In this document: positions 53,328 through 61,797 of the stretch, one piece after another | Layout: each line of letters starts with the position of its first letter | How positions within the stretch are numbered: position 1 is the first letter of the stretch | Assembly (NCBI RefSeq): GCF_024584805.1 | Contig: NZ_CP075715.1 | Coordinates: 3,096,026-3,160,025 of the forward strand | Source: Streptomyces sp. FIT100 | Lineage (GTDB): Bacteria > Actinomycetota > Actinomycetes > Streptomycetales > Streptomycetaceae | Direction of reading: 5' to 3' | Length of the DNA: 64,000 nucleotides | Notes under the pieces: model-generated | What the model was told of the DNA's origin: nothing | Seen by the model: the letters and a program-made list of their open reading frames with translations, nothing else | The model's database searches: none | Program-made: the position numbers and the translations under genes

Positions 53328-55130
53328 ATGTCCGGGGGCGGTACGGGAACGGGCGGCGACCGTACGAGCGTGGGCGGGGCCGGCGGAGCGGGGCCGGGCG
53401 GCGGCAAGGGCGAGCCCCGGGGCGCCGAGACGGACGGCGGACGCGGCGTGGGACGCGGCGTGGGCGACCCGGGGGGCGGAGCGGAGGCGGAGGCGGGGGC
53501 CATGGCCGCCGAGGCCGATGCCGGGACGGGGGCCGGGACCGGGGCGGGCGCCGGGACCGGGACGGGCGCCGGGGCCGGGACGGGCGCCGGGGCCGGGGCG
53601 GGCCTCCCGGCCGGAGCAGGGGGCGGCGCAGGGGCAGCGGCCCCGGCCGCCCGCGCCAAGGCCCCCGCCCGCGACACCGTCCGCCGCGGCCCCGTCGTCG
53701 CCGCGCTGATGCTCGGCATGGCGCTCGCCGCGCTCGACGGCACCATCGTGGCGACCGCGGTCCCGCAGATCGTCGGCGACCTCGGCGGCTTCTCCGCCTT
53801 CTCGTGGCTGTTCTCCGGCTATCTGCTCGCCGTCACCGTCACCCTCCCCGTCTACGGCAAGCTCTCCGACACCTTCGGCCGCAAGCCCGTCCTGATCGCG
53901 GGCATCATCCTCTTCCTCCTCGGCTCCGCGCTCTGCGCGGGCGCCTGGAACATGGCCTCGCTCATCGCGTTCCGCATCGTCCAGGGCCTGGGCGGCGGAG
54001 CGCTCCAGGGCACGATCCAGACGATCGCCGCAGATCTCTATCCGCTCGACGAGCGCCCCAAGATCGTGTCGAAGATCTCCACCGTGTGGGCGGTCTCGGC
54101 GGTCGCGGGACCGGCGGTGGGCGGGCTGCTCACCGCGTACGCCGACTGGCGCTGGATCTTCCTCATCAATCTCCCGGTCGGCGCGGTCGCGCTGTGGCTG
54201 ATCGCCCGTCACCTCGTCGAGCCGCTGCGGGAACGGGGCCGGCGACCCCGCATCGACTGGCCCGGCGCGCTGGCCGTCTTCCTCACCGGCACGCTCCTGC
54301 TCACCGCGCTCGTCCAGGGCGGGGTGGCCTGGCCCTGGCTCTCGGCGCCCTCGCTCGGGCTGTTCGCCGCCGCCGCGGCCGGCGCCGCCGCGACCGTACT
54401 GATCGAACGCCGGGCGGCCGAGCCGATCATCCCCGGCTGGGTCTGGCGCCGCCGGACCATCGCGGCGGTCAACCTGGCCCTCGGCGCGCTCGGCCTGCTG
54501 ATGATCGCGCCGACCGTCTTCCTGCCCACGTACGCCCAGTCGGTCCTCGGACTCGGCCCGATCGCCGCCGGTTTCGTCCTGTCCGCGATGACCCTGAGCT
54601 GGCCGGTCAGCGCGGCGTGGTCGAACCGCGTCTACACCCGCATCGGCTTCCGCAACACCGCGATCATCGGCATCGGTACGGGAATGCTCGTCCTGCTGTC
54701 GTTCCCGCTCCTCATCCCCTACCCGGGCGAGGCATGGCAGCCGACGCTCGTCATGTTCCTCCTCGGCGCAGCACTCGGCATCTTCCAACTGCCGCTGATC
54801 GTCGGCGTCCAGTCGACCGTCCCCTGGGCCGAGCGCGGTACGACGACCGCGTCCGTGCTCTTCTGCCGCCAGGTCGGCCAGAGCCTCGGCGCGGCGCTCT
54901 TCGGCGCCCTCGCCAACGCCGTCCTGGCGTCCCGCCTCGGCGGCTCGGAGGACCTCGACTCCGTCGCCCGCACCCTGGCGGACGGCGCCTCGCAGGACCA
55001 TCTGCGACGCGCGGTCGCCACGGCGGTGGACTACGTCTACATCGGCGCTGCGGGAGCCGCGGCGCTGGCCCTGCTGGTCCTGGTCTTCCTGGCCCCTCGC
55101 AGGTTCCCGGTGCTCGGCGACCGCGACTGA
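53328..55130 (+). CDS. MFS drug exporter of the DHA2 (EmrB/QacA) type
   Basis: A 600-residue transporter starting at ATG 53328, with GGGAAGGGA about nine bases upstream. A very long N-terminal extension (about 125 residues) of Gly, Ala, Thr and Glu includes four 18-bp repeats (53532-53603) encoding AGTGAG-type hexapeptides. After it come about 14 membrane helices, with motif D1-like LAALDGTIVATAVPQIVGDL, motif A GKLSDTFGRKPVL and motif C-like VWAVSAVAGPAVGGLL. It exports hydrophobic drugs by proton antiport. The substrate is unknown. Confidence 0.9.
   Translation: MSGGGTGTGGDRTSVGGAGGAGPGGGKGEPRGAETDGGRGVGRGVGDPGGGAEAEAGAMAAEADAGTGAGTGAGAGTGTGAGAGTGAGAGAGLPAGAGGGAGAAAPAARAKAPARDTVRRGPVVAALMLGMALAALDGTIVATAVPQIVGDLGGFSAFSWLFSGYLLAVTVTLPVYGKLSDTFGRKPVLIAGIILFLLGSALCAGAWNMASLIAFRIVQGLGGGALQGTIQTIAADLYPLDERPKIVSKISTVWAVSAVAGPAVGGLLTAYADWRWIFLINLPVGAVALWLIARHLVEPLRERGRRPRIDWPGALAVFLTGTLLLTALVQGGVAWPWLSAPSLGLFAAAAAGAAATVLIERRAAEPIIPGWVWRRRTIAAVNLALGALGLLMIAPTVFLPTYAQSVLGLGPIAAGFVLSAMTLSWPVSAAWSNRVYTRIGFRNTAIIGIGTGMLVLLSFPLLIPYPGEAWQPTLVMFLLGAALGIFQLPLIVGVQSTVPWAERGTTTASVLFCRQVGQSLGAALFGALANAVLASRLGGSEDLDSVARTLADGASQDHLRRAVATAVDYVYIGAAGAAALALLVLVFLAPRRFPVLGDRD
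53532..53603 (+). repeat. Four 18-bp tandem repeats inside the MFS gene
   Basis: Units start at 53532, 53550, 53568 and 53586 and differ by one or two bases. They encode Gly/Ala/Thr hexapeptides in the cytoplasmic head. The copy number is likely to vary between strains. Confidence 0.8.
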
Positions 55131-55291
55131 CCCGGCCCGCCGCCGCGTGTGCCTCAAGGCCTGTGACCCGACTGTTGCCGAAACGACATACCTTCCAGTC
55201 GGTAACCCCCTTACGCCGTAGGTCTACCGGCAAGTAACGTACGCGCTCCCCCCACAGGTGAAACCCCTCACCCCTGCCCCGGAGCCACACC

Positions 55292-55780
55292 ATGGCGTAC
55301 GACCGCTACTTCCCCGACCCGCCCGCCCCGGCGGGGCAGTCCTGGTACGCACCACCGCCGCCGCCGGATCTCGCTCCCGAGCCGTACGTCGACACCCATG
55401 ACGATCTGGGCAGTCTCCGCACGGGGTACCGCAGGCTGCGGCGCGTCGCCACCCTCACGGCGCTCGGATACTTCGTCCTCTTCCTCCTCCTTTCCGGCTA
55501 TGCGCCCCACCTGATGGCCGGTGACATCAGCGGCGGCCTCACCATCGGACTGCTGCTGGGGCTCCTCACGCTGCCGGTGACCCTGGCCGCGATCGCGCTG
55601 TACGAGCGCATCGCGCGCGACCGCGTCGATCCGCTCGCCGCGGCGATCCGGTACGACGCCGAGCAGGCCGCCGCCGCAGCGGCAGCGCCCCGCCAGGGCC
55701 GGCAGGGTCGGCAGGACCGCGCCGGAAACGGGGCCGGCGCGTCCGGATGGGACTGGCCGACGGGAGGGGCTCACGCATGA
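55292..55780 (+). CDS. DUF485 membrane protein, partner of the acetate-type symporter
   Basis: A 162-residue protein. The Pro/Tyr-rich head of about 45 residues precedes a DUF485 core (YRRLRRVATLTALGYFVLFL; GLTIGLLLGLLTLPVTLAAI), two helices as in E. coli YjcH, then an Ala/Gln/Arg tail. Genes of this family almost always precede actP-like symporter genes. The next gene overlaps by four bases (ATGA). Its role in symporter function is unknown. Confidence 0.87.
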   Translation: MAYDRYFPDPPAPAGQSWYAPPPPPDLAPEPYVDTHDDLGSLRTGYRRLRRVATLTALGYFVLFLLLSGYAPHLMAGDISGGLTIGLLLGLLTLPVTLAAIALYERIARDRVDPLAAAIRYDAEQAAAAAAAPRQGRQGRQDRAGNGAGASGWDWPTGGAHA

Positions 55781-57387
55781 CCGGCTTCAACTCCGATGCC
55801 CAGACGATGTCGTTCGTCGCGTTCATCGCCGTCATCACCGTGACCCTGCTGCTGTGCGTGATGACCGGACCCGACCGCGACGACCTGGGCGAGTACTACA
55901 CCGGCTTCCGCTCGCTCTCCCCCATGCAGAGCGGCCTCGCCATCGCCGGCGACTACATCTCCGCCTCGACCGTCCTCGCCACCATCGGGGTCATCGCGCT
56001 CGCCGGGTACGACGGCCTCACGCTCGCCCTGAGCACCGTGCTCTCCCTGGTCCTGATGATGTTCCTGCTCGCCGAACCGCTGCGGAACGCGGGCCGGTTC
56101 ACCATGGGCGACGTCCTCACCCGCCGCACCCCCGGCCCCGCCGTGCGCATCACGGCCTCCGCGGTCACCCTCGCGGCCCTGCTGCCGCTGGTCGTCTTCC
56201 AGCTCGCGGGCTCCGGCGAACTGCTCGCCTTCGTCCTCGGCTTCGAGGCGGACGGGTTCAAGACCGGCTCCATCGTCTTCCTCGGCGTCCTGATGATCGC
56301 GTACGCGACGATCGGCGGGATGAAGGGCACCGCGTTCATCCAGATCGTCAAGACCGTTGTCCTGCTCGGCGCCTCCGCGGCCGTCGCCGTGCTGGTCCTC
56401 AACCGCCACGACTTCAGCCTGCCCACGCTCCTCGACGCGGCGGGCAAGGGCAGCGGGGCCGGGGACGCGTACCTCGCCAGCGGGCTCCAGTTCGGCGGCG
56501 ACGACATCGACATGATCAGCGCCCAGCTGACGGTGGTGCTCGGCGCGGCGGTACTGCCGCACATCACGATGCGCGTGTTCACCGCGCGCAGCGCGACCGC
56601 GGTGCGGCGCTCGATGTCCTGGGCCGTCTCGACCGTCGTCGTCACCTGTCTGCTCATCGCCGTCATCGGCTTCGGAGCGGCCGCGATCGTCGGGCACAAG
56701 GGACTGGTCGCGGGCGACCCTCAGGGCAAGACCGCGTTCCTGCTCGTCACTCAGGCGCTGCTCGGCGCGGACCCGACCTTCGGCGAGACGCTGGTCTTCA
56801 CCGCCGTCGCCACCGCCATCTTCCTCACCCTGCTCGCCTCGGTCGCCGGCATCACCCTCGCCTGCGCCAACACACTCGCCCACGACCTCATCGCCCACGG
56901 TCTTCGCCGCACCCGGCTGCAGCACACCACCGAGATGGCCGTGGCCCGCGCGGCCGCCGCGGTCGTGGGCCTCGCCGCGATCGCCGTCGCCGCCCTCGTC
57001 CAGCACGAGAACCTCCAGGCGCTGGTCACCCTGTCCTTCTCCATCGGCGCGTCGGCGGTCGCCCCCGCCCTCGTCTACAGCATGTTCTGGCGCCGCTTCA
57101 CGCGCACGGGACTGCTCAGCACCCTCATCGTCGGCACCGCCTCCGCGATCGTCCTGATGACCGGCAGCAACCTGGTCTCCGGCACGCCCCAGTCGGTCTT
57201 CCCCGGCAGCGACTTCAACTGGTTCCCCTACACCACCACCGGCCTCGTCTCGGTCCCGCTCGGCTTCCTCGCCGGCTGGCTGGGCACACGCCTCTCCGCC
57301 CGCGACGCCGCCGCCCAGCGCGAGCTCTACGAGTCGGTCGAACCCGTCATCCTGGCGGGCGCACCGGCGCCCCCGCGCGGGGCTTGA
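55777..57387 (+). CDS. Sodium:solute symporter (ActP-like cation/acetate symporter)
   Basis: A 536-residue SSS-family transporter with about 13 membrane helices, starting at ATG 55777 with GGGAGGGG eight bases upstream. Family marks are EYYTGFRSLSPMQSGLAIAG and DYISASTVLATIGVIALAG near the N-terminus, then GGMKGTAFIQIVKTVVLLG and LPHITMRVFTARSATAVRRS (the SSS signature region). Acetate or other short monocarboxylate uptake is expected from the DUF485 partner. A strong terminator follows the gene. Confidence 0.9.
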   Translation: MTGFNSDAQTMSFVAFIAVITVTLLLCVMTGPDRDDLGEYYTGFRSLSPMQSGLAIAGDYISASTVLATIGVIALAGYDGLTLALSTVLSLVLMMFLLAEPLRNAGRFTMGDVLTRRTPGPAVRITASAVTLAALLPLVVFQLAGSGELLAFVLGFEADGFKTGSIVFLGVLMIAYATIGGMKGTAFIQIVKTVVLLGASAAVAVLVLNRHDFSLPTLLDAAGKGSGAGDAYLASGLQFGGDDIDMISAQLTVVLGAAVLPHITMRVFTARSATAVRRSMSWAVSTVVVTCLLIAVIGFGAAAIVGHKGLVAGDPQGKTAFLLVTQALLGADPTFGETLVFTAVATAIFLTLLASVAGITLACANTLAHDLIAHGLRRTRLQHTTEMAVARAAAAVVGLAAIAVAALVQHENLQALVTLSFSIGASAVAPALVYSMFWRRFTRTGLLSTLIVGTASAIVLMTGSNLVSGTPQSVFPGSDFNWFPYTTTGLVSVPLGFLAGWLGTRLSARDAAAQRELYESVEPVILAGAPAPPRGA

Positions 57388-57418
57388 GGCTGGACGGAAC
57401 GGCGCCGTACGACAGACA

Positions 57419-57457
57419 GGGGCGCCCGGTCCGCGCATGTCGCGGACCGGGCGCCCC
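57419..57457 (+). terminator. Terminator after the symporter gene
   Basis: Perfect 17-bp arms (57419-57435 and 57441-57457) with loop CATGT, followed by TTC. It is shared with the convergent gene ending at 57478. Confidence 0.72.
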
Positions 57458-57477
57458 TTCGGTGTCCTACGGGCCGG

Positions 57478-59973
57478 CTACAGAAGCCCGTCCCACATCT
57501 GTTCCAGCAGCACCGACCACCAGCTCTCCGGCGACGACAGTGCCGCCGGGTCGAGGGCCGCGAGCTGGAGCTGGAAGTCGACCGTCCAGCGGGCCGCCTG
57601 CTCCGGGTTGAGACCGAAGCGCAGTCGCCACATGCGGCCGAGCAGGGCGAGGCAGCGCGTGAACTCCGGGAGGCCGCTGTTCACGAACTGCGGTGGCACA
57701 GGCCCGCCGCCGGGGCCGGCCTCGACCGGGACCGCGACGATATGGGCCGTGCCGTACTGGACGCAGATCGCCTTGCCGAAGTCGGTGCCCACGACCAGGT
57801 ACGAGCCGGCGTCCGAGGCCGGCTGGACCTGGCGCTGCGCGGCCAGCTCCGCCAGCGTCGGCACCACCGGCTGGGCGGGCTGCGCCCAGAAGAACGGGCC
57901 GAAGTCGGCCGGCAGCCCTGCCCACACCAGGGTGCGGGCCACGATCTCCGGCACGCCCTGGCGGGACACCGCGCGCTGGTCGAAGCGGCAGATGCCCTGC
58001 GGTCCGAACGAGCCCACGAGCTCCTGCGCGATCGCCTCCGGGGGCAGCGGCGGGGCCGGCTGGACCGGCGGGAGCGGCGCGCGCACCGGCGCGGGGCGCG
58101 CCGGGCCGTCCGCGACCTGGTGCAACTCGCCCTGATGGGTGAGGAGTTGCTGCATGCCGCCCTGGCGGCTCGCGTGCTCCGTGCCGTACGGGGCGATGCT
58201 CGTGATCCGCGCCTGCGGCCAGGTCTCCCGGATCATCCGGGCGCAGTAACCGCCCGGCAGCTCACAGGACTCCAGCTCCGTGTGCAGCTCGAGCACCTGG
58301 TCGCTGGGGACGTTCATCGCACGCAGCTCGTGGAAGATCTGCCACTCCGGGTGCGGGGTGCCCGGTGCCGAGCGCCGGATGAGCTGCTGCTCGGAGCCGT
58401 CCGGCGCGCGGTAGCGCAGCACCGCCTGGTAGCCGGGGCCGACCATGGGCACGCCGGCGGGCGGCTGCTGCGGGTAGCCGTAAGCCGGTGGCTGCGGCGG
58501 CTGGGGCGCCTGCGGTACGGGGCCCGGCACGCCCGGCGGCGGACCCTGCGGCGGCTGGGGTGGCTGGGGGGCCTGAGGCGGCTGCGGGGCCTGGGGCGGC
58601 TGAGGCGGGGGTGCCTGGCCCGGGCCTGCCAGCATCGTCGCTGCATGGTGGACACCACCCGGCGGTGTACCGGGGGCGCCAGGCGCACCGGGCGGGCCGG
58701 GCGGGCTCGGCGGCTGGGGCGGCTGAGGCGCCGCCGGACCGCTCTGGTTCGGACCCGGGTTCGGATTCGGATTCGGATTCGGATTCGCCAGCATCGTCGC
58801 CGCATGGTGCACATCGCCCTGCGGAGGGCTCGGCGGCTGCGGCCCGTCCGGGCCGAGTTGCGAGACCAGCTGCGTCGGGACGTAACCGCCCGCCGGAGCG
58901 CCGGAAGCGCCCGGCCGCGCGCCGGGGACACCGGGCGGGGCGGGGGGCGGCGGGGTCGTCGGGCGGCCTCCGCGCGAAGCACGCGGCGGCACACTGGCCT
59001 TGCTGGTCGCGGCGTCGGCGATGTCACCGGCCCCGTTCCGGCCGGGCGCCGCGGGAGCAGCAGACGGCTGCGGCCCGGGCTGCGCCTGCGCACCCGGCTG
59101 CGGATGCGGCTGCGGATGCGGATCGAGCGCGGGCGCCACCGCCGTCGGCGGCAACTGGCTGCCGCCCGACATCAGCGCGGTCGGCGCGTCCGCACCCACC
59201 GCCGGCGGCGGTGTGTCATCGTCGTCGGCCCCGGCGAGCGGGGGCGCGAACACGGTCGCCGGCAACGGCACGGACGCGTCGTCCGACGACGCGGCGTTCG
59301 TGTCGGTCCCGGCCCAGGGGGTCGCCCCACCGGGCGCCGCGGGGGCGGACGCAGGCACCCCGTCCGACGCGGTGGGCTCATGGTCCGGTGCCTGTCCGGC
59401 GGCGGTCGCCGTGCCCGGCCACGCCTCACCGCCGATGTGCGAGCCACGGCCGGACGTCCCACCGGCGACCGCACCGGCCGGACCGGCAGTCGGCGCAGAC
59501 GCCCCCGCGCCGGCGCCAGCACCCGCACTGACCGCACCCGCACCCGTGCTGCCCGCACCCGCGCTCGCGCCGGCCCCCGCACCCGAACGACGGTCCGGAA
59601 TACCCAACTTGTCCGCCGCGTCCTGCAACCACTCCGGCGGACTCAGCAGGAACGACGTCTGGTTCAGGTCGATCCGCTCCGCAGGCGCCGCGACCGGCGC
59701 CGCACCCGCGTCCGGAGTGCCGTACTCCTCCTCGTACCGCCGGATCACCTCGCCCACCGGCAGCCCCGGCCACAGCGTGGCCTCCCCGCTGTCCCGGGCG
59801 ATCACCAGCCGCTGGTTCCCGCCGTCCGACGTAGCACCCCCAGCGCGGTCCTCCGCCCACACGACGAACCCCAGCCCGAACTCCCGCACCCGCACCTCAC
59901 GGTGCTGATACGCGGGCACATCGCCGTTGATCCACTCTTCCGCGCGCTCCTGCGCCTGCGCGAAGGTCACCAT
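57478..59973 (-). CDS. Imm35 / deaminase-like / SUKH-4 multidomain protein
   Basis: This 831-residue protein starts at ATG 59973 with GGAG about ten bases upstream. Residues 1-85 resemble Imm35/YrhB (FAQAQERAEEWINGDVPAYQ, ARDSGEATLWPGLPVGEVIR). Residues about 110-500 are disordered Pro/Gly/Ala/Gln sequence with Asn-Pro repeats and two copies of VHHAATMLA. About 510-620 look like a nucleic-acid/nucleotide deaminase: HPE (about 540-542), then HTELESC and GYC (Cys about 569 and 576). The end (ICRFDQRAVSRQGVPEIVAR to the C-terminus) resembles SUKH-4. No signal peptide is visible. The next gene upstream lies seven bases away, so they form an operon. Confidence 0.75.
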   Translation of the reverse strand: MVTFAQAQERAEEWINGDVPAYQHREVRVREFGLGFVVWAEDRAGGATSDGGNQRLVIARDSGEATLWPGLPVGEVIRRYEEEYGTPDAGAAPVAAPAERIDLNQTSFLLSPPEWLQDAADKLGIPDRRSGAGAGASAGAGSTGAGAVSAGAGAGAGASAPTAGPAGAVAGGTSGRGSHIGGEAWPGTATAAGQAPDHEPTASDGVPASAPAAPGGATPWAGTDTNAASSDDASVPLPATVFAPPLAGADDDDTPPPAVGADAPTALMSGGSQLPPTAVAPALDPHPQPHPQPGAQAQPGPQPSAAPAAPGRNGAGDIADAATSKASVPPRASRGGRPTTPPPPAPPGVPGARPGASGAPAGGYVPTQLVSQLGPDGPQPPSPPQGDVHHAATMLANPNPNPNPNPGPNQSGPAAPQPPQPPSPPGPPGAPGAPGTPPGGVHHAATMLAGPGQAPPPQPPQAPQPPQAPQPPQPPQGPPPGVPGPVPQAPQPPQPPAYGYPQQPPAGVPMVGPGYQAVLRYRAPDGSEQQLIRRSAPGTPHPEWQIFHELRAMNVPSDQVLELHTELESCELPGGYCARMIRETWPQARITSIAPYGTEHASRQGGMQQLLTHQGELHQVADGPARPAPVRAPLPPVQPAPPLPPEAIAQELVGSFGPQGICRFDQRAVSRQGVPEIVARTLVWAGLPADFGPFFWAQPAQPVVPTLAELAAQRQVQPASDAGSYLVVGTDFGKAICVQYGTAHIVAVPVEAGPGGGPVPPQFVNSGLPEFTRCLALLGRMWRLRFGLNPEQAARWTVDFQLQLAALDPAALSSPESWWSVLLEQMWDGLL

Positions 59974-59980
59974 CGAAAGC

Positions 59981-60967
59981 TCACTCCCCCACCGCAACGA
60001 CCGGAACGGCGCGCGCGAAGCCGCCGTCCACCATCAGGTTCGCCACCGTCTCCAGCTCCGGCGGACTGCCCGCGAGACGCGACAGAAACGCGTCGAAGTC
60101 CTCACCGCACGGCAGCAGCAGCCGCTCCACCCGCTCGTTCACCGACCAGCCGTCCCGGTCCCGCGCGTCGTCGTACGCGCAGAACCAGACCGAACCGGTG
60201 CCGCCGCCCCGCACCTTGACCGCCAGCAGCCCGCCCTGGACGAAGCCGACGCCCAGGTAGTCCTTCGTCAGATGGTCCCGCAGGCACTTGTTGACGTACA
60301 CCAGGTCGTTGACCGCCGCCTCCTCGCGCACCGTGAAGAACGGCTGGTCGATCAGCAGGCCGAGCTCCGCGTCGAGCGCCGTGCCCACCGGCGCGCAGCC
60401 CCCGGCCGCCTTCAGGAAGGAGCGGTACGCACCCGGAAGCCGGTACCCCAAGTCCTCTTCCACACCGAGCAGTTGCTGCTCGGACACCGATACCGCGCCC
60501 TTGGGCAGCCCGAAGTGCGCGGGCCGGGTCTCCTGGAGCGGACGGGTGCCGCGCTTGGCGTGGTCGACCGCGGTCGTCGCCATTCCCGCGTGATGGCGCA
60601 GGAGCGCCTTGACCTCGACCGGGACCAGTTCGAGCCGGCGCCCGCCCGGGACGTGGTGCCACGTCCAGCCGTGCGGCGTCGCCACCGCGGGGATCGTGTC
60701 CCACAGTTCATGGCCGCCGGCGGCGAGCGCCGCGTTCGCCGACACGTAGTCGGTCAGCCGCAGTTCGTCGACGCCGAAGCCCGCCGGAGGCTCGGCGATC
60801 TCCGCGGCGGCGCGCGCATACGGCGAGAAGTCCGGATAGCCGTGTTCGTCCACGCGCACCCCCACGGGGTGCCGGGCGGCCCGGACCGGGTCCGGGAAGT
60901 GCACGACCTGCCCGGCGTAGGCCGCGTTCGGTGGCGCGGCTTGCTGCCCGAGCCGACCTGTCGTCAT
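59981..60967 (-). CDS. WHH-nuclease-like plus SMI1/KNR4 (SUKH) fusion protein
   Basis: A 328-residue protein. Residues about 20-140 resemble an HNH/Endo VII-fold toxin domain of the WHH type: HGYPDFSPYARAAAEI, LRLTDYVSANAALAAGG, then GWTWHHVPGGRRLELVPVEV (W103-H104-H105) and LLRHHAGMA. Residues about 145-320 are an SMI1/KNR4 domain (VSEQQLLGVEEDLGYRLPGA, YRSFLKAAGGCAPVG, GGLLAVKVRGGG, GSVWFCAYD). In polymorphic-toxin loci these two domain types are normally a separate toxin and its immunity protein. Here they are one chain. There is no secretion signal. It heads an operon with the 831-residue gene. Confidence 0.75.
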   Translation of the reverse strand: MTTGRLGQQAAPPNAAYAGQVVHFPDPVRAARHPVGVRVDEHGYPDFSPYARAAAEIAEPPAGFGVDELRLTDYVSANAALAAGGHELWDTIPAVATPHGWTWHHVPGGRRLELVPVEVKALLRHHAGMATTAVDHAKRGTRPLQETRPAHFGLPKGAVSVSEQQLLGVEEDLGYRLPGAYRSFLKAAGGCAPVGTALDAELGLLIDQPFFTVREEAAVNDLVYVNKCLRDHLTKDYLGVGFVQGGLLAVKVRGGGTGSVWFCAYDDARDRDGWSVNERVERLLLPCGEDFDAFLSRLAGSPPELETVANLMVDGGFARAVPVVAVGE

Positions 60968-61264
60968 GGCGGTAGCCCCCTGCTGCGTCTGGCTGGTTCA
61001 CCACAGCCTATGCGGTGGGGCAACAGGCGGCGCCGCCCCCGGTACCAGCCCGGCAACAGCCCGGTCGCCACCCGGTCGCCACCCCTCCGCTTCCGTAACG
61101 AAACGTCACCTCCGCGTGACCGTCAGCCGAAGCAACACCGACACAGCTACACGTTTCAGTCACCCCGCTTCCATACCCGGCGTCCCATTTGGCAGGCTGT
61201 CCCTTCAACTCGGGGGCGTGCGAGACGGCGATGGCGCTGCGGGCACGGGAGGGACAACAGCACG
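60968..61264. promoter_or_regulatory. Divergent promoter region of the deaminase/SUKH cluster
   Basis: About 297 bases between divergent gene pairs, less GC-rich than its surroundings around 61090-61200 (CGTAACGAAACGTCACC, ACACGTTTCAGTC). It contains a short direct repeat (CACCCGGTCGC twice near 61065-61085). No gene is seen. A shared control region is inferred from the arrangement. Confidence 0.45.
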
Positions 61265-61789
61265 ATGCACACGGCACCATCAGGCACGACGGGCGATCCC
61301 CGGCTCAACTGGAGCAGCGCCGACGCGGCCGGGCACCCGCCCGCGCTGCGCTTCCGGCGCGACGGAATCCTGCCAACCGTCGCGGCGGCACTCTCCGTAC
61401 GCGGCACGACCCTCACCTGCACCGCCGGCAAGGGCGACCAGCCGCCCGCGCTCCACCACCTCGTACAGGACTTCCTCGACACCCTCACCAGCGGACAGCG
61501 GGAGCGCTTCACCGGCCGCTGCCCCGAGGCGATCCTGCTCTCGCGCCACCTCACGGCCGCCGACACCGCCCGCTCCAAGCGGGCGCAGCGCAAACCCCTC
61601 ACCAGCGGCGAGGCCCGCCGCTCCCTCAAGCAGGCCAAACTCACCACCCGACGCATCCGCGAGGACGGCGACCCCCTGCACGGCAGCTACGCGGCGCCCT
61701 GCCGCTCCTGTGCCGCGATGCTCGCCCACTTCGGCGTGCGCGTCGTCGATCCGACCGCACAAGACCGGCCCCAGAACCAGAACGGCTGA
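61265..61789 (+). CDS. YwqJ-like deaminase-fold protein
   Basis: This 174-residue protein starts at ATG 61265. The deaminase-type core has a strand pair (TTLTCTAGKGDQPPALHHLV), the metal motif GRCPEAILLS (C86-P-E88, the Cys-x-Glu form typical of YwqJ-like deaminases) and APCRSCAAMLAHFGVRVVD (C146, C149). These would bind zinc and activate water for deamination of a base or nucleotide. There is no signal peptide or toxin-delivery domain. The SUKH-3 gene starts eight bases after its stop, so they form a toxin/immunity-like pair. Confidence 0.8.
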   Translation: MHTAPSGTTGDPRLNWSSADAAGHPPALRFRRDGILPTVAAALSVRGTTLTCTAGKGDQPPALHHLVQDFLDTLTSGQRERFTGRCPEAILLSRHLTAADTARSKRAQRKPLTSGEARRSLKQAKLTTRRIREDGDPLHGSYAAPCRSCAAMLAHFGVRVVDPTAQDRPQNQNG

Positions 61790-61797
61790 CCCGGACC

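Noticed and set aside
53532..53603. Non-coding satellite
   Set aside because: The repeat is in frame inside a credible exporter gene, so it is treated as part of the coding sequence.
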